Origin: Amycolatopsis anabasis
GTDB lineage: Bacteria > Actinomycetota > Actinomycetes > Mycobacteriales > Pseudonocardiaceae
Length of the DNA: 64,000 nt
Direction: 5' to 3'
Assembly: GCF_009765355.1 (NCBI RefSeq)
Contig: NZ_VTHK01000007.1
Span: forward strand, 234,548-298,547
The position numbers and the translations under genes were made by a program. Under the pieces are notes generated by a model that did not search any database, was not told the origin of the DNA, and saw only the letters and a list, made by a program, of their open reading frames with translations. Positions 30,002 to 39,625 of the stretch are shown here, piece by piece. Position 1 is the first letter of the stretch. The number at the start of each line of letters is the position of its first letter.

Positions 30002-30604
30002 CTACTTCACCAGCTTCCACGCCACCTCGGCCATGCGCAGGATCGGCAGGGCGGCGAACTTCTCCCGGAACCCTTCCTTATTCTTGGCCGCGTCCGAGTC
30101 GTACACGGTGAGGATCGCGTTCGCGGTCTGCGGCTCCATGACCACGCCCTCGATCTTGCGCATCACGAACTTGTCCCGCACCTCCCGCAGAATCACGATC
30201 TTGTCCGGCTCGGTGTCGGTCGCCTCTGGCAGAAGGTCAGCGAACTCGGCCATGTCCGCGTACGACCGCCAATCCTCGGTCTCCCGGCAGCCGCAGCAGT
30301 TGACCGCCCGGGGGTTCTCGGTCATCACCGGCTCGGCCACCCTGCTCGCACAGGCCGTGCGCCCCGGATTGACCGGCGAGCCGAAGTGGACCGTGACCTC
30401 GCTGGCGAGGTTCGCTTCGGTCCAGCCCTGCTGAAACTGGCGCATGATGTCGGCCCCGCGCATCGTGGCCTCCACGGACGAACATCTCGCGTACTCCAAG
30501 TCCGCGAGGGCTCTGGCCACAGTGGCGTTGAGCGCTGGTGTGGCCGGTTCGCCCGCGAGGAAGGCTTGTCGGCCCACCTCCACGAAATCCGGTTCACCGG
30601 CCAT
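30002..30604 (-). CDS. Last gene of att-proximal operon, unknown function
   Basis: 200 residues from ATG 30604. N-terminal part is helical (FVEVGRQAFLAGEPATPALN), the middle has strands and CRETEDWRSYAD with a CCGC cysteine cluster just before (RAVNCCGCRE), and the C-terminus ends VYDSDAAKNKEGFREKFAAL. No family is recognised. The cysteine cluster could bind metal. It overlaps the previous gene by 11 bases. Confidence 0.68.
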   Translation of the reverse strand: MAGEPDFVEVGRQAFLAGEPATPALNATVARALADLEYARCSSVEATMRGADIMRQFQQGWTEANLASEVTVHFGSPVNPGRTACASRVAEPVMTENPRAVNCCGCRETEDWRSYADMAEFADLLPEATDTEPDKIVILREVRDKFVMRKIEGVVMEPQTANAILTVYDSDAAKNKEGFREKFAALPILRMAEVAWKLVK

Positions 30605-30767
30605 CGGGCACCTCCATCACGGCCACGCCAAGCGCCTCCGCAGCCGAGGCCAGTTCCGTCGCCACGTCGTACTCGGCGTCGGCAGAGTCACCCTCAGCCG
30701 CAGCCCGGAACGCGGCGACTGCGTCCCGGACCGTGGTGGCCAGAGACTCGATGTCCAAGACGGTCAT
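30594..30767 (-). CDS. Small protein in att-proximal operon
   Basis: 57 residues from ATG 30767 (MTVLDIESLATTVRDAVAAF, then RAAAEGDSADAEYDVATELA and a short end). It overlaps the upstream stop by four bases and the downstream start by 11 bases, so coupling supports it despite its size. Predominantly helical and acidic. Function unknown. Confidence 0.62.
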   Translation of the reverse strand: MTVLDIESLATTVRDAVAAFRAAAEGDSADAEYDVATELASAAEALGVAVMEVPDGR

Positions 30768-31246
30768 TGGGTCACCTGCCGCACTTCGAGCACGCGGTCA
30801 CGCGGGACCTTGTGCGGCCACGGGAATCCCGCGTTCACGCCCACAGTGGTCCGGTTGACCTTGAGCAGCCGGTACCACCCGTCGTCGGTTCGCACGGCGT
30901 TCGCCGCCCGCAGCTCGTCCTCGGTGTACGGGACGGGCGCCGACTTGCGCAGCCACTCCACCCGGGAGAGACAGAGCTTGTACTCCCGCTCCGCTGCTTC
31001 GTACGCCTTGTACGCCTCCATGTCCAAGTCGAACTTCTTCTCCGCTTTCCTGGCCTGCGTCGGAGTCGTGCGCCGCCGGATACCGGACACAATGGCCGGA
31101 TCGGTCTCCGCTTCGGACCCGGGCGCGGTGCGCGCATCGAACTTCCGCTTCAACCGATCCCGCTTCTCCTCCGCGGACTTCAGAGCATCCTCGGCGAGCG
31201 CCAGCATCTCGGCATAGTTCTTGACCGTCACGTTGAGGGTCGCCAT
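30764..31246 (-). CDS. Coiled-coil protein in att-proximal operon
   Basis: 160 residues from ATG 31246, chosen because it overlaps the upstream stop by three bases (TAATG). N-terminal strand (MATLNVTVKNYAEMLALAED), then long charged helices (ALKSAEEKRDRLKRKFDART, KAEKKFDLDMEAYKAYEAAE) that predict a coiled coil, and a globular end with DGWYRLLKVNRTTVGVNAGF. Function unknown. Confidence 0.68.
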   Translation of the reverse strand: MATLNVTVKNYAEMLALAEDALKSAEEKRDRLKRKFDARTAPGSEAETDPAIVSGIRRRTTPTQARKAEKKFDLDMEAYKAYEAAEREYKLCLSRVEWLRKSAPVPYTEDELRAANAVRTDDGWYRLLKVNRTTVGVNAGFPWPHKVPRDRVLEVRQVTQ

Positions 31247-31608
31247 TACGAATCCAGCCTCCGCTCCGTGTGATCGTGCAGCGGGATCGGAAGCCGGTGC
31301 CCGAACACAGACTCCCAGTCCTTCGAGCAGTCGGAGTGGACGATGTAGGCACCGCTGGCCTGGTACCCGCGCCGATCGGAGGGACACGGTTCAGCAGGCC
31401 GGGCCACCACGCAGCCCGGCGCCGTTTCGCTCAGCACCACCAAGGGAAGTCCCTCCTGCACGGGCCTACCCTGCACAGGAAGACCCACGACGAAGACCTC
31501 CTGGTAGTCGAGGTTCCCGCTGATGGGATTGTTGGGGTTCGGGCGTTTGTTGTGCCAACTCCGCAGGATGGCCGCCCGCAGACCACGCACCGGTTCGTTG
31601 CTGCTCAT
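31246..31608 (-). CDS. Protein of unknown function in att-proximal operon
   Basis: 120 residues from ATG 31608. A beta-rich core with DYQEVFVVGLPVQGRPVQEG, LPLVVLSETAPGCVVARPAE and a C-terminal YIVHSDCSKDWESVFGHRLP. Coupled to its neighbours by short overlaps. No family is recognised. Confidence 0.62.
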   Translation of the reverse strand: MSSNEPVRGLRAAILRSWHNKRPNPNNPISGNLDYQEVFVVGLPVQGRPVQEGLPLVVLSETAPGCVVARPAEPCPSDRRGYQASGAYIVHSDCSKDWESVFGHRLPIPLHDHTERRLDS

Positions 31609-31943
31609 CGCTCATCCTCCCGGCTTCGTGTCCCTGGTTCAGGTTGGGGAAGTTCGATGACGAACGCGTTTGCTAGGCGTTGATCTATGCTGGCTATCCT
31701 CGTGTTTAACGACTTCAAAAGCCCTTCCGTAGACTGGTCAAACCGTCGAATAAAGCGGTCGATCTGTCGATCGACTTCGCCGTCGATGCGGTCCTGAACC
31801 TGTTGGACAGGGTTGCCGCTGAGGAACTGCTCGATGTCCCTCCGGGCGACCTTGAGGTCCTTCAGGAGCCCGTGAGCCTCGCGGGTGGCCTCCTTACACG
31901 CCTCCGTGGCCTGCTGAATCTTTCGAAGGAGCTCCTCGCTCAC
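31605..31943 (-). CDS. Helical coiled-coil protein in att-proximal operon
   Basis: 112 residues from ATG 31943: MSEELLRKIQQATEACKEAT, then REAHGLLKDLKVARRDIEQF and DRIDGEVDRQIDRFIRRFDQ. It is nearly all helical with heptad spacing, ending in a disordered charged tail. It may oligomerise. Function unknown. Confidence 0.65.
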   Translation of the reverse strand: MSEELLRKIQQATEACKEATREAHGLLKDLKVARRDIEQFLSGNPVQQVQDRIDGEVDRQIDRFIRRFDQSTEGLLKSLNTRIASIDQRLANAFVIELPQPEPGTRSREDER

Positions 31944-32326
31944 GCGGTCACCTCCGCCGAAGCTACCGCGTCCTCAACGAGTTCCCTACGATCGGCGTCG
32001 CTAACAAGATCGTCCAGATTGGCCTCGCCGACATGCCTACCCGGCTCACGCCACTCCACACCTGACGCCTCCGAAACCCCAAGGCTGAAGCCGTGCTCGT
32101 CGTACACTTCGGCAACCACCACGATGAACACCAACCCCTTGTTAAGGAATGCCTCGTAGTCGTGTGCCGAGTAGGTACCCTCCGAGAACGACAACGGAGT
32201 ACAGTCGCTGTCGAACCGGTCCGGCCGGACCGTAACCGTCCATCCCTGCGGCAAAACAGCTCCCCATTCAGCGAGCTTTTCTGCTGTTACCACCTGCTCA
32301 CCTGATTCCAAGTTCCCCTTGATCAC
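31940..32326 (-). CDS. Acidic protein in att-proximal operon
   Basis: 128 residues from ATG 32326. It has strands (GWTVTVRPDRFDSDCTPLSF, LVFIVVVAEVYDEHGFSLG) and an acidic helical end (LVSDADRRELVEDAVASAEV). Overlaps both neighbours by four bases. No family is recognised. Confidence 0.65.
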   Translation of the reverse strand: MIKGNLESGEQVVTAEKLAEWGAVLPQGWTVTVRPDRFDSDCTPLSFSEGTYSAHDYEAFLNKGLVFIVVVAEVYDEHGFSLGVSEASGVEWREPGRHVGEANLDDLVSDADRRELVEDAVASAEVTA

Positions 32327-32634
32327 GAGCGCGCCTCCTGCCTCGGCGCCAGCGGCGCGTCGTCGATTTCAGTCACGTGGAACCTCGTGATCAAATAGCC
32401 GGGCCTAATCAGCGCCCTGAGCTGGTCACTCGCCTCCTTTGCGGCAGCTTCCGAATCGGCCGCAGTCACAACGCGCGTGAACCGCGAGCCTTCGTCCAAC
32501 TCCATCTCCACCCGGAACTCGTGCGACTCCCCCCGCATGACTGACGCGGAGGAAGCCGCGCCATCACTGTCAGCCCACAAATCTCCGGATAGAACGACTT
32601 GCGTCCGGTCGTTCATGCGATGGCGGGGAGTCAT
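32323..32634 (-). CDS. First gene of the att-proximal operon, unknown function
   Basis: 103 residues from ATG 32634, seven bases after GGAGG. The sequence has a FRVEMELDEGSRFTRVVTAA strand pair and a helix, EAAAKEASDQLRALIRPGYL. It is the outermost prophage gene on this side, about 200 bases from the host junction. No family is recognised. Confidence 0.65.
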   Translation of the reverse strand: MTPRHRMNDRTQVVLSGDLWADSDGAASSASVMRGESHEFRVEMELDEGSRFTRVVTAADSEAAAKEASDQLRALIRPGYLITRFHVTEIDDAPLAPRQEARS

Positions 32635-32828
32635 TGCTGTACCTCCGCCAACTCCACGGTCGCTTTCGAGCGCGCTTCAGCTACTCGATTTCTTTTTGCC
32701 AATGTTCGGGCCTCTCTACTAATGTCCGGGTCCAACCAGGGGTTCCTGGCCGCGCCTACGATACTCCGAGGGACCACAAATGGCTTGGGGCCAGCAGAAA
32801 AACCCGCTTTCTAGCAGACCAAAAGGGG
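32635..32828. other. Gene-free prophage end next to the attachment junction
   Basis: I see no gene here. It has a near-direct repeat, AATGTTCGGGCC (about 32701) and AATGTCCGGGTCC (about 32722), which may be a regulatory or integrase-related site, and should hold the promoter of the minus-strand operon plus one half of the attachment site. Confidence 0.45.
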
Positions 32829-32860
32829 GTGTGTCATAATTCGGGGGTGGGCAAATCCAC
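32829..32860. other. Prophage/host junction (attachment site)
   Basis: Prophage-like sequence ends and ABC-F coding sequence begins inside the Walker A codons. The reading NSGVGKST stands where a host GENGVGKST or similar is expected. The shared core is probably GGGGTGGGCAAATCC or part of it (about 32844-32858). The matching site should be at the left prophage end, outside the window. Confidence 0.7.
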
Positions 32861-34333
32861 GCTGCTGCGCCTGCTGGCGGGGCTGGAGGAGCCGCAGGCC
32901 GGTTCCGTGCGGCGCGGGACCGATCTCGGGTTCCTGCTGCAGGAGTTGCCCTTCCCCGGCTCGGCCCGGTTCTCCGACGTCATCGACGACGCGCTCAGCG
33001 AGATCCGGACCGCGGCGGCGCGTCTGGACGAGCTGACCGAACGGCTGGCCGAACACCCGGAGGACACCGCGACGCTCGACGAGTACGGGCGGGTGCTCGA
33101 CTGGGCGCAGTCCCACGACCTGTGGGACGCCGACCGGCGCGCGAAGCTGGTCTGCGCCGGGCTCGGCTTGGGCGGCATCGATCCCGGCCGGAGCCTGGAC
33201 ACCCTTTCCGGCGGGCAGCGTTCCCGGCTCGGGCTCGCCGCCCTGCTGATCCGGCAGCCGCGAACCTTGCTGCTGGACGAGCCGACGAACCACCTGGACG
33301 ACGCGGGAATGGACTTCCTGGAGAAGCACCTGGCCGCGTTGACCGGCGTGGTGGTGCTGTCCTCGCACGACCGCGTGTTCCTGGACGCGGTGTGCACCGA
33401 CATCGTCGACCTCGACCCGGCGCTCGGCGGCCCGACCCGCTACGGCGGGGCGTATTCCGACTACCTGGTGCGCAAACGCGCCGAGCGCGCGAGATGGGAG
33501 CAACGCTATGCGGAGGAGCAGGACGAGCTGAAGGAGCTTCGCGAAGCCGTCGCGGTGACCGCGCGCAACGTCGCGCACAACCGGCCGCAGCGCGACAACG
33601 CGAAAATGCTCTACGACTTCAAGACCGGCCGGGTGCAGAAGCAGATCTCCCGGCGCGTCCGCAACGCCCAGCAGCGCCTGGACGAGCTGGAACGCGACCA
33701 GGTCCGCAAACCGCCCGCGCCCTTGCGGTTCGCGGGCGCCCTCACCGGGGAGACCGCCGAGGAGAGACTCGCCCTGTCCCTGCGGGAGGTCGAGGTGCCC
33801 GGAAGACTCCACATCGGACAGTTGGATGTGGACACTTCGGCCCGGCTGCTGGTGACCGGCGGGAACGGCGCGGGCAAATCCACCCTGCTGCGGGTGCTCG
33901 CCGGTCGGCTGGCGCCGGAACGCGGTGCGGTGCTGCGCGGGCGCGGGGTGCGCGTCGGCCTGTTGGAACAGGATGTCGCGTTCGCCGATCCGGCGCGGAC
34001 CGCCCGCCGGACCTACGCCGAGGCGGTCGGCGAGCAGGGCCCGCCGCTGAGCACGCTCGGGCTGCTCGCCCCGCGTGACGTGGACCGGCCGGTGGCGCGG
34101 CTCTCGGTGGGGCAGCGCAGGCGGCTCGCGCTGGCGATCCTGGTCGCCCGCCCGCCGCATGTGCTGTTGCTCGACGAACCGACGAACCACATTTCGCTGA
34201 CGCTGGCCGAGGAACTGTTCGACGCGCTGGACACCGCACCCGGCGCGGTGGTCATCGCCTCGCACGACCGATGGCTGCGGCGCGGCTGGTCCGGGCGGCG
34301 GCTGCACCTCGTCGACGGAAAGGAGGAACGCTG

Positions 34334-34334
<1 letters not shown>
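32844..34334 (+). pseudogene. ABC-F ribosome-protection ATPase, 5' end cut off by the prophage
   Basis: From GVGKSTLLRLLAGLEEPQAG onward this is a complete ABC-F protein: signature LSGGQRSRLGLAALLI, LLLDEPTNHLDDAGMD, a charged linker helix pair, second Walker A GGNGAGKSTLLRVLAG, second signature LSVGQRRRLALAILV and LLLDEPTNHISLTL. The first about 36 residues, including the start codon and first strands, are missing compared with the next gene, whose Walker A lies at about residue 38. The frame is open into prophage DNA (possible TTG 32634 or GTG 32829), so a fusion could be made, but it would lack the normal N-terminus. Its stop overlaps the next start. Confidence 0.8.
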
Positions 34335-35949
<1,615 letters not shown>

Positions 35950-35953
<4 letters not shown>

Positions 35954-36597
35954 GACCGGGGTTCGCCGTACCAGCGCCATTTCGTGCGGCGCGGGTGGCC
36001 GGACAGTTCCGCGCGGCCCGTGGCCCACAACAGGGCGGGCCACGGGTCCGCGGTCTCCGGGACGTCCGGGAACAGCCGCGCGAGCACCCGTGCACAGAGG
36101 TCCGCGGGCGGGGTCCACGCCAGCCCGAGGCCCTCGGCCAGATCGTGGGTGTGCACCAGCGTTTCCACGATTCCCATCGCGGCGAAGCCTTCCGCGTCCG
36201 ACACCCCGAAACCGTGGTAGGCGCGGACGTGCGGCGGAGTGGTGCGCACCATGGCGACCAGCAGCGCGCCGCTCGCCTCCAGCACCTGCAGCAACCCGGC
36301 GGGGCCCGCCGACCGGTCCGCGTGGATCGCGTTCGCGGGCCCGCCGGGCCGCCGGCTCTCCCAGACGAACGGCACCTCGCCGTCCAGCGGCGGCTGCCGG
36401 GGACCCAGTTGCGCGGCGTAGGCGAAGAGGTCGTCGCTGAGGTGTTCGACGGTTTCCCAGCAGGTCCGTTCCAGGGTTCCGGCCTTGTCCTCCCAGGCCG
36501 CCGCGGGTGCCTCGCGCAGGGTGGCGACGGCGAGCCGGACGGCCTGGTCGAGGTCGTCCGCGGTGACCGGCGAGGCTTCTTCGGTTGATCGGGGCAT
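35950..36597 (-). CDS. Mycothiol-dependent maleylpyruvate isomerase/DinB-type protein
   Basis: 215 residues: PVTADDLDQAVRLAVATLRE, WEDKAGTLERTCWETVEHLS with the conserved WxxxxHL metal helix, later VETLVHTHDLAEGLGLAW with the HxHD histidines. This is the N-terminal domain pattern of actinobacterial mycothiol-dependent isomerases, a metal-binding four-helix bundle. The same window carries mshC for mycothiol. Substrate unknown. Its 3' end overlaps the convergent ABC-F stop by four bases. Confidence 0.75.
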
Positions 36598-36616
36598 GCG
36601 GAAACCGTAACGCGGT

Positions 36617-37744
36617 TCAGGATTCCCCGGTGGCCGCCCATTGGTGGGTGGCGCCCCGGTGCAGGGCCGCGTAGATCCGGTCCCGCATCAGGTTCGCCTC
36701 GTGGTCGGACAGGGTGCGCCGCAGGTGCCGGAGCACGATCCGGACGAGCACGTTCTTCTGGTCCGGGCGCGCGCCGAGGCGGGTCAGCGCCCGGGCGGGC
36801 AACGCGGCGCACGGGGTCTCCCGCAGGATCTCCACCGATTCGACGCTGTCCGCCTCGTCGCCGAGCGCGTCGCGGACGCGGTCGCCGAGGTCTTCGGCGA
36901 AATCGTCCGCGTCCACGGCGAGGGAGAGGTCGCGCCGGATCGGCGGCATCGCCGAGACGGGGTGGTACGGCGACAGGTCGCCCAGTTGCGCCGCGACGGC
37001 CGGATGGGCCGAGCGCAGCAGCCGGATGTCCGGGATGCCCTTGAGCAGCATGAGCATCCGGTCGAGTCCCATCCCCAGCGCCAGCCCGGTCCAGGAGCCG
37101 TCCAGCCCCGCCTTGGCCAGCACGCCGGGATGCGCGAGGCCGCATTCGGCGACCTCGACCCATTCCCCGTCGCGGTGCACGTCCACCTGGCGGCCGCGCT
37201 GGGTATACGGGTGGACGCGAGCCTCCCGGCGGTCGGTCGCCCCGGGCAGCAGCGCGCCGAGCAACGCGGTGATCATCTCGTCCAGGTCGGCGTCGCCCAG
37301 CGGGGGTGTGCGGCGGGTGAGGCGCCACAGGTCCAGCTGGTGCGGGGTCCCGGTGTGCAACCGATCGATCGCGTCGCGGCGGTACACCACTCCCGGGCAC
37401 ACCAGCAGCACGTCCTCGGCCGGATCCGCGGCCAGCGACCGCAGCGCCGCCGGGATCATCGCGCTGGAATGGCTGCGCAGCATCCGGTCGCCGTCTACGT
37501 ACCGGGTGTACCGGGCGTCGCGGGTGACGTCCGCGCTGTCGTAACCGAGGTTGTCGTAGTTGTCCGCGATGGACACGATCCGGTCGCCCCGCCACCAGCG
37601 GACCTCGCAGCCCCAGGCATCCGCCAGCGCGGTCACCGCGCGGTCGAGGACGAGTTGCAGGGCATGCGGGCCCGCGGCGGGATCGGTCAGATCGCGCACG
37701 GCCAAGTCGCGAGCGAGTTGATCGGGGGTGAGCTGGGTACGCAC
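36617..37744 (-). CDS. Stand-alone phenylalanyl-tRNA synthetase-like protein
   Basis: 375 residues. A class II synthetase core of PheRS alpha type: DNYDNLGYDSADVTRDARYT, RSHSSAMIPAALRSLA (motif-1-like region), LLVCPGVVYRRDAIDRLHTG (motif 2) and GSWTGLALGMGLDRMLMLLK (motif 3). It is followed by a C-terminal FDX-ACB domain (SAMPPIRRDLSLAVDADDFA) normally found on the beta subunit. Alpha-core plus FDX-ACB in one chain is the layout of monomeric mitochondrial PheRS. Coiled-coil tRNA-binding and editing domains are absent. It may be a spare, drug-tolerant or specialised enzyme. Confidence 0.8.
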   Translation of the reverse strand: MRTQLTPDQLARDLAVRDLTDPAAGPHALQLVLDRAVTALADAWGCEVRWWRGDRIVSIADNYDNLGYDSADVTRDARYTRYVDGDRMLRSHSSAMIPAALRSLAADPAEDVLLVCPGVVYRRDAIDRLHTGTPHQLDLWRLTRRTPPLGDADLDEMITALLGALLPGATDRREARVHPYTQRGRQVDVHRDGEWVEVAECGLAHPGVLAKAGLDGSWTGLALGMGLDRMLMLLKGIPDIRLLRSAHPAVAAQLGDLSPYHPVSAMPPIRRDLSLAVDADDFAEDLGDRVRDALGDEADSVESVEILRETPCAALPARALTRLGARPDQKNVLVRIVLRHLRRTLSDHEANLMRDRIYAALHRGATHQWAATGES

Positions 37745-38313
37745 AACGGCCTCCGGAGTCGAGCGGATGGGAAGAGGGGTTCTGCTCCCCCTGACCCGCG
37801 AGCTCGACGAGACCGGTCAGCGCATACGGCGTGGCGAAACCGGGCCCCCGCGCCACCCGAGGTGGGCCAGGGGGCCGGTAAATCGGCGAACGCTCGCTAC
37901 GACGGCCACGAATGCACTCTAGCCGGGAAGCCCCGGACCGTCACCGGAATTCACCGGACGGGGATCGCCGCCGCGTACTGCGGGATCAACCGCGCGCATT
38001 CCCAGTACAGGGTTCTGCCGCCCGCCCGGTCACCGTGTCCCGGTACCGGACACCGAGCACGTCCTGCCGGTCCGCGACGTCCTCGGTCCGGCGGGTCAAC
38101 CGGAACCTTCCCTCCACTGTGGACAGACCAGTCTCGTCCACGCCCCGGCGAACCACCAGCCGGGCACCGTCGCGGTTCTCCTCCTGGCCGTGCACCTGGT
38201 CCTGGCCGGGATCGTGCTGGCCCTGCCGGTCGCCCGCGCGCTCGGGAATCCGGGTCGCTGACCCGAAAGGCGGTGCCGGGCTGAGCCGCGGGGCCCCTAC
38301 GCTCGGGAAGATC
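37745..38313. other. Gene-poor stretch with possible degenerate coding remnant
   Basis: No supported gene. From about 38030 to 38262 one plus-strand frame reads through a hydrophobic segment (VAVLLLAVHLVLAGIVLALP) to a TGA at the end, but has no start and no convincing upstream part, so it may be a decayed membrane protein. The left part, just upstream of the PheRS-like gene, has GC-rich inverted repeats but no clear riboswitch. Confidence 0.4.
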
Positions 38314-39531
38314 ATGCGGACTCAGGCCGGGGATCATCAGGTGCTGGAGGCGGTCACCGCGACCGCGGAGGGGCAGCGGCGCGACCGCTACGCCGCGCTC
38401 GGGGCAGCGGGCCCGGTGCATCGCCTGCGGTTGCCCAACGGGGTGCCGGTCTGGCTGATCACCAGTCATGCCGAGACGAAACGCCTGCTCACCGATCCCC
38501 GGATCGTGAAGGTCGGGCCGGAGCAGGCGCCGTACGCCCACCGGCTGCCGCCGGACGTGGCCCGGGGCATCTACCACCACCTGCTCTACGCGAGCCCGCC
38601 CGAGCACACCCGGCTGCGCCGCCTGGTCGCCAAGGCTTTCACGCGGGGCCGGGTGGACGGCCTCGCCCCGCGCATCGAGGAGACCACCCACCGGCTGCTG
38701 GACGAGGTCGCGGGCGCGGACGTGGTCGACCTCATCCCGGCGCTGGCCTACCCGCTGCCGATCACCGTGATCAGCTTCCTGCTGGGCATTCCCCGCGACG
38801 CGCAGGCGGACTTCCGGGCCTGGACCGCACCCCTCATCGCCCCGGAGGTGGCCGGGTACGACACCTACGCGGCGAGTGCCCGGACGCTGCTGACGTTCCT
38901 CCGCCAACTCATCGCGGTCAAGCGGCGCGAGCCGGGCGAGGACCTGCTCTCCGATCTGGTCGCGGTCCGCGACGGCGAGGAGCGGCTCACCGAGGACGAG
39001 CTGACGTCCATGCTGTTGCTGCTCGTGGTGGCCGGGCACGACACGACCGTCAACCTCATCGCCAACGGCGTGCTCGCCCTGCTCCGGCACGAAGACCAGC
39101 GCGCGTTGCTGGCAGCCGATCCGGACCGGCTGGCGAACGCGATCGAGGAGTTGCTGCGTTACGACGCACCGGTCCACAACACGGTCCCGGCCCGCGCCAC
39201 CGAACCGGTCGAGGTCGCCGGGACGACCATCGAACCCGGAGACGTGGTCGTGTTCTCCCTGCTGGCGGCCAACCGCGATCCGGACCAGTTCGGCGAGCCC
39301 GGCCAACTGGACCTGAGCCGGGACTGCGGCACGCACACCGCTTTCGGGCACGGCATCCACTACTGCCTGGGCGCGCCCCTGGCCCGGCTCGAGGCGCGGA
39401 TCGCCCTCGGCGCCCTGCTCGACCGGTTCCCGCGGCTGTCCCTCGCGGTCCCCGCCGACACGCTGACCCGCAAGCCGTCGATGACCATGAACGGCCTGAC
39501 CGCCCTGCCCGTCCGGCTCCGGGGGTCGTGA
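38314..39531 (+). CDS. Cytochrome P450, CYP107-like
   Basis: 405 residues from ATG 38314. Motifs: I-helix LLLLVVAGHDTTVNLIANG, K-helix ExxR in AIEELLRYDAPVHNTVPA, and heme-binding FGHGIHYCLGAPLARLEAR. The length and motifs fit soluble bacterial P450s that hydroxylate secondary metabolites or xenobiotics. It needs a separate ferredoxin and reductase, not encoded nearby. Its stop codon lies inside the left arm of a 52-base palindromic element. A longer upstream open frame shows no P450 features, so the start at 38314 is preferred. Confidence 0.92.
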   Translation: MRTQAGDHQVLEAVTATAEGQRRDRYAALGAAGPVHRLRLPNGVPVWLITSHAETKRLLTDPRIVKVGPEQAPYAHRLPPDVARGIYHHLLYASPPEHTRLRRLVAKAFTRGRVDGLAPRIEETTHRLLDEVAGADVVDLIPALAYPLPITVISFLLGIPRDAQADFRAWTAPLIAPEVAGYDTYAASARTLLTFLRQLIAVKRREPGEDLLSDLVAVRDGEERLTEDELTSMLLLLVVAGHDTTVNLIANGVLALLRHEDQRALLAADPDRLANAIEELLRYDAPVHNTVPARATEPVEVAGTTIEPGDVVVFSLLAANRDPDQFGEPGQLDLSRDCGTHTAFGHGIHYCLGAPLARLEARIALGALLDRFPRLSLAVPADTLTRKPSMTMNGLTALPVRLRGS

Positions 39532-39573
39532 GTGTTCGGGCCGGTCAGAACCGGTCTGTCCACTCACGACCCC
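39522..39573. repeat. 52-base palindromic element, copy 1
   Basis: Outer arms GGGGTCGTGAGTG (39522-39534) and CACTCACGACCCC (39561-39573) are perfect complements. Inside is a second hairpin, CCGGT-CAGA-ACCGG. It sits between the convergent P450 and mshC genes. A second copy is at 58891-58942. Likely a bidirectional terminator of a dispersed repeat family. Confidence 0.85.
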
Positions 39574-39625
39574 AGCACCCGGCTCCCTCGCGTGTGTAAG
39601 GGAACCAGTGCGCGGGAAGCTCGCC

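Larger units (their letters stand above)
1..32846. mobile_element. Prophage (tailed siphovirus), right part
   Basis: The stretch holds a full set of siphovirus head and neck genes in canonical order, early replication and recombination genes (RecT, exonuclease, replication initiator) and an XRE-type regulator. The right edge is set where sequence that is clearly an ABC-F ATPase begins in the middle of its Walker A motif near 32844. The left edge is beyond base 1, because the tape measure gene runs off the window. No integrase or endolysin is visible, so both are expected to the left. Whether the prophage can still be induced cannot be judged, but no gene in this part looks broken. Confidence 0.95.

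Noticed and set aside
37800..37870. Minus-strand GGGTGG...GCGGG upstream of the PheRS-like gene as a T-box
   Set aside because: The T-box core should read GGTGGNACCGCG. Here the ACC part is missing and the specifier-stem features were not found.
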